From positions 44,456,180 through 44,516,179 of the forward strand of contig CM055101.1 of assembly GCA_029204225.1 (NCBI GenBank): 60,000 nucleotides of DNA, written 5' to 3'. This stretch comes from Diphasiastrum complanatum (taxonomy: Eukaryota > Streptophyta > Lycopodiopsida > Lycopodiales > Lycopodiaceae). Positions 55,501 through 57,229 of the stretch are shown here, in pieces. Under the pieces are notes generated by a model that was not told the origin of the DNA, searched no databases, and saw only the letters and a list, made by a program, of their open reading frames with translations. The translations under genes were made by a program, and so were the position numbers. How positions within the stretch are numbered: position 1 is the first letter of the stretch; each line of letters starts with the position of its first letter.

Positions 55501-55978
55501 GTGAATAGTTTGTAAATAACCAACCTCTTCATATCAGTAGATTTTTTGTCTTTTATCAGCACAATTGTGTTTTATTTTGCATGCAAGTATTTAGTTTGTT
55601 GATTCAAGCGTCTCGAAAAGAAGTAGGTCATATGGTACAGGAACACAATGTATATACTGATGCAGGACTCATATTGGAATCATTATCTTGGCAGCTCATC
55701 ATCCTTGCATAAATATTGCAGTGGAGCTTCTGAAGGGAGGTTAGCCTTTTTAGTAGTCTTAGAATATGTGTCTAAATTTGAAATGCATTGGTATTTGGTG
55801 GCATATATAAATCAGGATTTTTCAAAGTTAACTCTCGTTTGAAACTTTTGTTAATCACTTTGCTGCTTGAAATTCATAATCAGTTGGGTTGGTTTATTTG
55901 TTTTTCCCAGCAATTAGAGAGCTTGGCGTGCAACCTTATGACGAGCTAACACATTCAGGGCAACTGCGATATGTACAG
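4875..55978 (+). CDS. RlmD/RumA-TrmA-like RNA (uracil-5) methyltransferase, probably plastid; 5' five exons of a gene that continues beyond the window
   Basis: Joining 4875-5425, 7382-7496, 28019-28130, 55695-55739 and 55911-55978 gives about 297 codons without a stop. Phases match at every junction (2, 0, 1, 1, then 0). Order: a Ser/Thr/Arg/Pro-rich N-terminus like a plastid transit peptide; a low-complexity acidic linker (SDSEEEDVP); CEHFLRCSGC; a helical segment; [31 protein letters not shown]; and [15 protein letters not shown]. In RumA/RlmD enzymes C-x5-C-x2-C plus a distant Cys bind a [4Fe-4S] cluster, and the basic WRCRAK block corresponds to YRRRAR. The family makes m5U in rRNA or tRNA using SAM. 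The SAM-binding domain and catalytic Cys/Glu are not in the window. Substrate and organelle are inferred. Confidence 0.85.
6060..6723 (+). pseudogene. copia GAG-pre-integrase and integrase remnant in intron 1
   Basis: Fragments in the sense orientation show the zinc-finger [14 protein letters not shown], then ELVHTDLCG (first catalytic Asp), [15 protein letters not shown] (Asn where the second catalytic Asp is expected) and [15 protein letters not shown] (Glu of the DDE triad present). Stops and a frameshift interrupt it at about 6290-6330, and it degrades after 6600. No gag, RT or LTR is visible near it. Confidence 0.8.
7382..7496 (+). CDS. Methyltransferase exon 2 (CSGC cluster motif)
   Basis: The exon is 115 bases. 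It follows ATGATGTGTAG and ends before GTAAGC, a strong donor. With the two bases left from exon 1 it begins [21 protein letters not shown], followed by [18 protein letters not shown] supplies the second and third cysteines of the presumed iron-sulfur cluster. The exon ends in phase 0 at Leu. It was found by homology reasoning because it is too short and frame-limited to stand out as an ORF. Confidence 0.85.
7497..9268. other. First part of intron 2, no recognised coding content
   Basis: AT-rich intron sequence after the exon 2 donor. A segment at about 8390-8660 repeats ACGAGCT/TACGAG words (for example TTACGAGCT, CTACGAGCTT, AGTACGAGCC) and may be an old LTR or a decayed tandem repeat. The stretch just before 9269 should contain the 5' LTR of copia E, because a primer-binding site follows it, but I could not find a matching 3' LTR and do not set its borders. 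Confidence 0.5.
9419..10985 (+). pseudogene. Element E gag-protease-pre-integrase part
   Basis: The frame from 9419 begins [20 protein letters not shown], a typical copia gag start, and breaks near 9630. Later pieces show the zinc knuckle [14 protein letters not shown] (about 10105-10146), a protease site [12 protein letters not shown] in which the usual Ser of D-S-G is Tyr, and a GAG-pre-integrase block ending [14 protein letters not shown]. The integrase core is missing: the sequence passes from there to [20 protein letters not shown], the lead-in to RT. Not functional. Confidence 0.75.
10986..11436 (-). repeat. 3' LTR of copia C (451 bp)
   Basis: TGTAGGAAAG... to ...TTTTTAACA on the plus strand. 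It differs from the other copy by roughly a dozen substitutions plus small indels, about 3%. The GA tract here is short (about 11074-11091), against about 70 bp in the partner. Confidence 0.88.
11474..13246 (-). CDS. Element C reverse transcriptase and RNase H
   Basis: Two abutting frames (13246-12038, 12031-11474), separated by one stop (TAG, about 12038-12040), cover the end of pol. RT landmarks in order: [50 protein letters not shown] (catalytic aspartates intact), then [17 protein letters not shown]. RNase H shows [27 protein letters not shown] and LSDSQSA, so its Asp/Glu residues are present, and ends [10 protein letters not shown]. This is the best-preserved copia RT in the window. Confidence 0.88.
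13189..14848 (-). pseudogene. Element C protease, GAG-pre-integrase and integrase
   Basis: From right to left: a protease block with [10 protein letters not shown], in which the D-S-G catalytic triplet is lost; GAG-pre-integrase [10 protein letters not shown] (a four-residue deletion compared with element A) and [14 protein letters not shown]; then integrase [17 protein letters not shown] (Asn replaces the second catalytic Asp) and [10 protein letters not shown]. Stops at about 14160 and 13838 and frameshifts at about 13550 break the frame. Catalytic losses in both protease and integrase mean it cannot move alone. Confidence 0.85.
14832..15725 (-). pseudogene. Element C gag
   Basis: ATG at 15725 opens [20 protein letters not shown] and reads to a stop at about 15423, just after [11 protein letters not shown]. 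It resumes as [35 protein letters not shown] and [19 protein letters not shown] Lys/Gly-rich stretch and a CHYCKRYG zinc-knuckle start follow before a frame break. One stop and one frameshift separate the pieces; otherwise it aligns with element A's gag. Confidence 0.82.
16439..16940 (-). repeat. 5' LTR of copia C (502 bp) with an expanded GA tract
   Basis: Starts TGTAGGAAAG beside the PBS and ends TTTCTAACA. Its extra length is explained by a pure (GA)n run of about 70 bp at about 16526-16596. The open frame at 16468-16698 is a translation of that repeat, not a gene. Confidence 0.88.
16941..18378 (+). pseudogene. Element E reverse transcriptase-RNase H part
   Basis: Resumes the RT exactly where C interrupts it: [48 protein letters not shown], a decayed YVDD-type site near 17455-17470, then RNase H with [20 protein letters not shown] and [11 protein letters not shown] 40-bp tandem duplication lies at 17661-17700 and 17701-17740 (unit includes CTAGCTCACTCACCAATGG). 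Several stops and frameshifts make it a pseudogene. Confidence 0.75.
18379..21431. other. Middle of intron 2, no recognised coding content
   Basis: About 3 kb of AT-rich intron between element E and element F. The first several hundred bases should hold E's 3' LTR but no border could be fixed. Open frames at 18831-19037, 20274-20489 and 20612-20806 have no recognisable domain. No exon with the phase or motifs expected for the host gene was found here. Confidence 0.5.
21432..21789 (-). repeat. 3' LTR of chromovirus F (358 bp)
   Basis: TGTAATAGATCC... to ...GCTCGTAACA. It holds an inverted repeat, TCGGCCACGT (21558-21567) and ACGTGGCCGA (21575-21584), that includes a CACGTG G-box and a second ACGT core. 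The open frame at 21527-21742 is a by-product of the LTR. Confidence 0.92.
21801..23570 (-). pseudogene. Chromovirus F RNase H end, integrase and chromodomain
   Basis: After the frameshift, RNase H ends with [12 protein letters not shown]. Integrase has its HHCC finger ([10 protein letters not shown], with a frameshift near 23040 just before), [17 protein letters not shown] and [13 protein letters not shown], so the D-D-E residues are present. One TAG at about 22328 splits it from the C-terminal part: [20 protein letters not shown] and a chromodomain with [16 protein letters not shown]. Chromodomains steer insertion toward marked heterochromatin. The last frame ends at 21801, 12 bp from the 3' LTR. 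Confidence 0.88.
23571..26585 (-). pseudogene. Chromovirus F gag-protease-RT
   Basis: Gag starts at 26585 ([15 protein letters not shown]) and meets one TAG at about 26061 before resuming. From 25934 the frame is open to 23571: the rest of gag, zinc knuckle [14 protein letters not shown], protease [12 protein letters not shown] (D-D-G rather than the usual D-S-G or D-T-G), and [12 protein letters not shown] follows with [37 protein letters not shown] and [12 protein letters not shown] (catalytic aspartates intact). The tether and RNase H start end in a frameshift near 23600. Confidence 0.88.
27364..27721 (-). repeat. 5' LTR of chromovirus F (358 bp)
   Basis: Same length and ends as the 21432 copy, preceded on the plus strand by the PBS complement at 27351-27363. 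One substitution breaks the outer stem of the G-box inverted repeat in this copy. Confidence 0.92.
28019..28130 (+). CDS. Methyltransferase exon 3 (WRCRAK block and fourth cluster cysteine)
   Basis: The 112-base exon encodes [33 protein letters not shown], then one base (phase 1) before GTGTGTATAT. These blocks match the RumA/RlmD segment leading to the fourth cluster Cys. The acceptor I use is TTGATCAG|AGG at 28018. A better-looking acceptor, CTCTTTCAG at 27974-27982, would read CAA TCA TAA and stop at once, so it cannot be the productive site in this phase. The flanking introns are 20.5 and 27.6 kb. Confidence 0.85.
28285..29291 (+). mobile_element. LINE fragment 1: 5'-truncated ORF1 joined straight to a 3' tail
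   Basis: It starts about 155 bp after exon 3. The ORF1 pieces show the Pro/Ser-rich N-part, [11 protein letters not shown]-type coiled coil, [35 protein letters not shown] and TLVIRFTS, an RRM-like layout as in L1-type ORF1 proteins that bind the LINE RNA. The reading ends near 29089. A ~170-bp untranslated stretch then leads to AGACGTTAATAAAGCTTTC and a CT-rich tail. No ORF2 lies between. Frameshifts occur near 28500 and 28970. Confidence 0.8.
29294..30297 (+). mobile_element. LINE fragment 2: 5' region and most of ORF1
   Basis: It begins directly after the tail of fragment 1 with a C/T-rich leader, including a (CT)n run at about 29346-29370. ORF1 opens with ATG at about 29719 ([15 protein letters not shown]) and stays open through the coiled coil [15 protein letters not shown] and QSWADVLKG, then is cut at about 30297. 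The shared part closely matches fragment 1. The RRM, ORF2 and tail are missing because a copia-derived segment follows. Confidence 0.8.
30298..30435 (+). other. Copia internal remnant ending in a polypurine tract, upstream of element A
   Basis: The last bases, TCCATTTAAGGAGGGTG, match those just before A's 3' LTR (about 40524-40540). They should be the 3' end of an internal region, yet here they precede A's 5' LTR. About 110 bp before this has no clear coding content. Confidence 0.7.
30436..30917 (+). repeat. 5' LTR of copia A (482 bp)
   Basis: TGTTGGAATGTAAATGG... to ...TTTCCTACA, followed at once by the PBS. It is unusual in being preceded by a polypurine tract. Confidence 0.93.
31521..32640 (+). 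pseudogene. Element A gag with an internal repeat-bearing insertion
   Basis: ATG at 31521 begins [20 protein letters not shown] and runs to [11 protein letters not shown] (about 31832), where element C continues directly with VYLRNQLS. Here about 320 bp of C/T-rich repeat sequence intervenes (about 31833-32160). Gag then resumes with [27 protein letters not shown] and [18 protein letters not shown]. It loses frame at the Lys/Gly stretch before a zinc knuckle is formed. A stop lies at about 32216. Confidence 0.82.
32655..33464 (+). pseudogene. Element A GAG-pre-integrase and first half of integrase
   Basis: [14 protein letters not shown] and [16 protein letters not shown] lead to the finger [14 protein letters not shown], then integrase [10 protein letters not shown] (Asp), [27 protein letters not shown] (second Asp intact) and [20 protein letters not shown] (Glu). 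A stop sits at about 33228. The protease is missing: sequence goes from a broken gag end straight to this block. The reading is interrupted at 33464 by the insertion of B. Confidence 0.85.
33465..33907 (-). repeat. 3' LTR of element B (443 bp)
   Basis: Plus strand AGTTACGAATAAAGCC... to ...GAGTCCATAACT. The left terminus carries one substitution compared with the other copy (AGTTATG). Confidence 0.92.
33960..34520 (-). pseudogene. Element B integrase C-terminus and chromodomain
   Basis: In one frame, with a single stop at about 34307: [41 protein letters not shown], then chromodomain residues [19 protein letters not shown]. The catalytic integrase core is absent upstream. Chromodomains are integration-targeting modules, so keeping one in an element without polymerase is notable. 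A longer frame at 33987-34823 is in another phase and is an artefact. Confidence 0.85.
34762..37573 (-). pseudogene. Element B gag-protease followed by a long unknown extension
   Basis: Gag begins at 37573 or at [13 protein letters not shown] (about 37519), reads [20 protein letters not shown], and is shifted at 36991-37034 by a 22-bp tandem duplication. It continues from 37050: [28 protein letters not shown], a knuckle [14 protein letters not shown] (first Cys changed to Arg), and protease [13 protein letters not shown] (intact D-T-G) with [13 protein letters not shown]. After [13 protein letters not shown] an RT would be expected. Instead about 350 open codons rich in Trp, His, Leu and Ile follow, with two related LLHIAW segments, to a stop at 34762. 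Confidence 0.85.
38214..38609 (-). repeat. 5' LTR of element B (396 bp, 47-bp deletion)
   Basis: Same ends as the partner. It lacks 47 bp between CACTAATG and TAAATGGACG. The missing segment ends in AATG, the same four bases that precede it, so a microhomology deletion is likely. Confidence 0.9.
38615..39699 (+). pseudogene. Element A end of integrase and pol linker, RT deleted
   Basis: It resumes exactly where B interrupted: [39 protein letters not shown] and [13 protein letters not shown]. After a frameshift near 38850 the linker follows: [13 protein letters not shown], a Gln/Pro-rich stretch, [19 protein letters not shown] and [20 protein letters not shown]. It then jumps from LVDLP to [16 protein letters not shown], which in element C are separated by the catalytic RT domain. 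The frame ends at 39699. Confidence 0.85.
39718..40137 (+). pseudogene. Element A second, diverged copy of the pol linker
   Basis: An open frame repeats the linker just upstream: [25 protein letters not shown] and [26 protein letters not shown], against [22 protein letters not shown] and [25 protein letters not shown] at about 39115-39300. It replaces the expected RNase H before the 3' LTR. About 400 bp with no recognised content follow to 40538. The two copies differ enough that they were probably joined by recombination or template switching between related elements. Confidence 0.75.
40539..41020 (+). repeat. 3' LTR of copia A (482 bp)
   Basis: Same length as the 5' copy. It follows the purine tract AAGGAGGG and ends TTTTCTACA. 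About 98.5% identical by eye. Confidence 0.93.
41066..41253 (+). repeat. Three spaced copies of a hairpin-forming repeat
   Basis: Related 24-bp units lie at 41066-41089, 41156-41179 and 41230-41253. All begin CCAT and end CCGCATGG. The third contains GCGGCTGACAGCCGC, a 6-bp stem with a 3-base loop, extended by CCAT/ATGG around one bulge. The second pairs more weakly and the first weakest. They lie between copia A and LINE fragment 4. Origin unknown. Confidence 0.7.
41504..43590 (+). mobile_element. LINE fragment 4: RT C-terminal part and 3' tail
   Basis: Pieces of a LINE ORF2 end: [79 protein letters not shown] and [20 protein letters not shown], the familiar ending of this RT type after the palm domain. 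Frameshifts and stops are frequent. The tail TAAGACGTTAATAAAGC plus (TTTC)n ends near 43588. A gypsy RT fragment lies inside at 42062-42450. Copia D follows 12 bp after the tail. Confidence 0.78.
42062..42450 (+). pseudogene. Gypsy RT fragment embedded in LINE fragment 4
   Basis: Reads [28 protein letters not shown], then [20 protein letters not shown] and [14 protein letters not shown], a Ty3/gypsy RT palm start, and stops before the YLDD site. LINE-type sequence lies on both sides. No LTR or protease accompanies it. It is of the same lineage as 2490-2860. Confidence 0.75.
43602..44680 (+). repeat. 5' LTR of copia D (1079 bp) with a GCATG cluster
   Basis: TGTTATGGTTTAAG... to ...TTCTATAACA. 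Between 44441 and 44580 GCATG/CATGC words recur about ten times, including CATGCATG. This is the RY motif recognised by B3 factors of the ABI3/FUS3/LEC2 group. Confidence 0.92.
44695..45702 (+). CDS. Element D gag (intact)
   Basis: An open frame of 335 codons from ATG 44695. It starts [20 protein letters not shown], shows the UBN2-type core ([42 protein letters not shown]), a basic stretch [14 protein letters not shown], and two zinc knuckles, [14 protein letters not shown] and [14 protein letters not shown]. Two knuckles distinguish it from gag of A, C and E. It diverges after AVAFVCLED, where protease should begin, and ends at 45702. Confidence 0.88.
   Translation: MASTSTFQTRTTILDGSNYLAWRSKTRPILQAEKLWPYVDGTIPKPHVPDVINTATYEEDLKDLHAWLHADSKAKVIISQTVSEDIFLTIADSATTKEMWDELARRFESKSQTQILCLFEQLTSLKWDGILDCDTFLFKLQSLFSALQSAGRITPKEKKLTFLLRALPPSYIYMRPVLTGKSFEDAIQSLREEYLMRQGSSPSQGGAKALYAKKGKGKAKGRKNQFQATSMQDPNNKDSKVESSEPKSKKFFCNYCKKPGHTLDKCWANPRVACRHCGKTGHSSFKCYSRPNNSKANVCQEEQLSSNSSKEENTLAVAFVCLEDCLILLIKLPKL
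45740..46914 (+). pseudogene. Element D integrase fragment and reverse transcriptase
   Basis: [20 protein letters not shown] and [10 protein letters not shown] start integrase, which continues to [17 protein letters not shown]. It then jumps to the pol linker, so the catalytic Glu region is lost. The linker has acidic runs ([19 protein letters not shown]). RT follows from about 46300: [51 protein letters not shown] (decayed from the usual TAFLNG) and [12 protein letters not shown], and stops at 46914 before YVDD. Confidence 0.82.
47064..47834 (+). CDS. Element D RNase H region
   Basis: A frame of 256 codons covers the end of pol: [82 protein letters not shown] and [14 protein letters not shown]. 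The Asp, Glu and Asp of the RNase H active site are present. The TAG after KIDQT lies just before the purine tract and 3' LTR, as usual. The first residues ([12 protein letters not shown]) are out of the original frame. Confidence 0.82.
   Translation: MQRQRHSYAIWSKLSKEDGAKTEEEHEEMSKIPYQNLIGSLMYLTTWTRPDIAYAVHTLSQFATNPGVIHWKHAKYVLQYLKATSDYGVVFSKQDGLLLASYSDASWASNVDDYKSITGGCSILSGAAITWICKKQSFVAQSSCEAEYIVASRVSNEVVWLRFMLEHLHQLDEGPSFLFSDNTSAIVVSKDAVFHGRPKHIHIKYHHLRGLVKKKIISPIFIDSSNMVAGILTKPLHAKLFHRHRKKLGVCKIDQT
47843..48898 (+). repeat. 3' LTR of copia D (1056 bp)
   Basis: Matches the 5' copy with scattered substitutions. It is about 12 bp shorter in the GCATG cluster and a little shorter elsewhere. 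The cluster is at about 48672-48795. Confidence 0.92.
48899..50660 (+). mobile_element. LINE fragment 3: ORF1 and part of RT, decayed
   Basis: It resumes after copia D. The leader shares TTACTAGATTTTCCACCAC (about 49141) with LINE fragment 2. ORF1 pieces: [54 protein letters not shown]. An RT palm piece follows at 50150-50560: [28 protein letters not shown] and [18 protein letters not shown]. Stops and frameshifts are numerous. The right end is not defined; sequence becomes LTR-like after about 50660. Confidence 0.75.
50660..53060 (+). mobile_element. Ty3/gypsy element G, decayed, truncated at its 3' end
   Basis: An LTR-like stretch ends in TTCTTCA at 51089, followed by a perfect PBS, TGGTATCAGAGC (51090-51101). 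A C/T-rich leader with imperfect repeats follows, then non-coding sequence to about 52200. RT reads [20 protein letters not shown] (about 52257-52317), [15 protein letters not shown] and YLDHIIS. RNase H reads [34 protein letters not shown], breaking off near 53060. Gag and protease are not seen, and no 3' LTR was found. The frame at 51162-51539 is leader, not a gene. Confidence 0.72.
53061..54399. other. Intron 3 stretch with no recognised gene
   Basis: AT-rich sequence. Words of the type GAATCG/CGATTC recur at 53270-53340 and 54065-54120, but no domain or repeat border could be set. Parts after about 53700 may belong to the element whose module is seen at 54400-54900. Confidence 0.45.
54400..54900 (+). 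mobile_element. Relative of element B's unknown internal module
   Basis: Stretches here match the reverse complement of B's RT-replacing region: GGTCAGGTTGTATCCTCTCT against GATCAGGTTGTATCTTCTTT; TGTCATTCTTGGTTGTTGCA against TGGCATTCCTGGTTATTACA; GATCTTCAGGTTCCCTGTCA against TAGTCTTCAGGTTCCTTGAG; and ATCGCTTGGTCTCCGATG against ATCACTTGGTCTCCAATG, all in the same order. No gag, PBS or LTR was recognised nearby, so limits are approximate. Confidence 0.6.
55695..55739 (+). CDS. Methyltransferase exon 4, a 45-base micro-exon
   Basis: After TCTTGGCAG the exon reads, with one base carried from exon 3, [15 protein letters not shown], then ends GGGAG|GTTAGC in phase 1. The HHP-x-IN-x-AVELL block is characteristic of the plant members as I recall them. 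Both splice sites are canonical GT/AG and both phases fit their neighbours, which is strong support for so short an exon. Confidence 0.85.
55911..55978 (+). CDS. Methyltransferase exon 5 (PYDE...GQLRYVQ block)
   Basis: A strong acceptor (TTTTTCCCAG) precedes 68 bases that read, after completing an Ala codon, [18 protein letters not shown] then RYVQ. The exon ends in phase 0 at ACAG|GTTGTG. Intron 4 between exons 4 and 5 is only 171 bp, in contrast to introns 2 and 3. The next exon was looked for downstream to 60000 and not recognised. Confidence 0.87.
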
Positions 55979-56379
55979 GTTGTGTTAAAGCTTGTAATTT
56001 ATGGTACAAAGGTGCAGTTGAAATGTGATTTGAGAGGCATCTATCTCATCTTTGTAGAATACTCACTCTAGTAAAATATGCAAAATGTCTTGAGGACTGA
56101 GCAATCAAAATAATTTTTTCTTTTTGATTAATGTACAAAGCTTTCAAAACTCAAATTTGTTTTCCTTGTATAGAGAGTGATTTCACGGATATCCAAATTT
56201 CTATCAACGATAATGCTAGATCACTAAATGAAGGTAAAGTAATAAAGCAAACTTCTAGCTACAAATCTGAGAGTATGCAGAATTTCAAATAGACGACTTC
56301 TGAAACTTTATGTAAAATTTCATCAGGACACGACTTCAGAATCTTGATGTCTATAGCAACCAGCTCCATATGTAGACAC

Positions 56380-57221
56380 CATAGATCCAGCAGTACCAGG
56401 ATCCGATGATCCCGGTACTGCGGATCCATACTAGTACCTCGGATCCATACTGGTACCGCCATGGATCCGTGGTACCATATTTTTTAATATATATATTTTT
56501 TAATTTTTTTTAAAATAATAATAATAATAATAATTTAGTGGACAATATGGCTATCATCTTGAAGCTCTTGACGAGAGTAGTGCATTTATGCAGGTTGCCG
56601 GTTCTGACGAGAGCGAACAGCCAAAGGACCAAGGGGATGCAAAACACCAAAAAGTGTGTTTTCGCTTAGGGATTCGGAAGGCCAAATCATGAAGAGGTCG
56701 TACTGTCGGGGCCGGGGTCTACCAGCAGCCCCTGGACCCCGCTGTTGGGGGGCTTTGCCCCCCAAACCCCCCACCGGGGGGCTACCGCCCCCTGAACCCC
56801 CCAGGCTTGCTGCTATATAAAAACTGTAATCTAGCCATCTCATAACCATCATGGTCTCACAGTAGACCCTATACTAACAACCGTGGTCAATAATGGCTTC
56901 TCTTCATAACGGGGGCCTTACAGATTTGAGCTCACGGTTAACTAGTGACTACTAAATTGAGAGGTGCATTATTGAGTTGTCTAACACATTTTGTAGCTGA
57001 AACTACCGGCAACCTGCATAAATGCACTACTCTCGTCAAGAGCTTCAAGCTGATACCCATATTGCCCACTAAAATTTAAAAAAAGAAATTAAATTTCAAA
57101 AAAAAAAAATATTAAAAAATGGTACTGCCCTGGTACTGCGGATTTGAGGGCGGCACCATAATGGCGGTACCACCATTATGGTACCGGCAGTACCATAATG
57201 GTGGTACCACAGGGAACTATG
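56380..57221. mobile_element. Non-autonomous hAT-like DNA element with 8-bp target duplication
   Basis: GTAGACAC occurs directly at 56372-56379 and 57222-57229. The element begins CATAGATCCAGCAGTACC, and its other end, reversed, reads CATAGTTCCCTGTGGTACC. Subterminal GGTACC/GGTACTG words are arrayed on both sides. An inner inverted repeat is strong: 56537-56597 pairs with about 57009-57075 (shared TTGAAGCTCTTGACGAGAGT). An 8-bp duplication and short imperfect ends fit the hAT superfamily. There is no transposase, so it would rely on one elsewhere. It lies in intron 5. Confidence 0.78.
56697..56815. repeat. GC-rich hairpin block inside the hAT-like element
   Basis: A run of about 120 bp with many G and C homopolymers, for example GGGGGGCTTTGCCCCCC, able to form hairpins and possibly quadruplexes, in an otherwise AT-rich window. 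It ends near GCTGCTATATAAAA. The minus-strand frame over it is a translation of this block and not a gene. Confidence 0.7.
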
Positions 57222-57229
57222 GTAGACAC

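Noticed and set aside
56586-56852. 88-codon minus-strand frame rich in Gly and Pro
   Set aside because: A translation of the GC-rich hairpin block in the hAT-like element.
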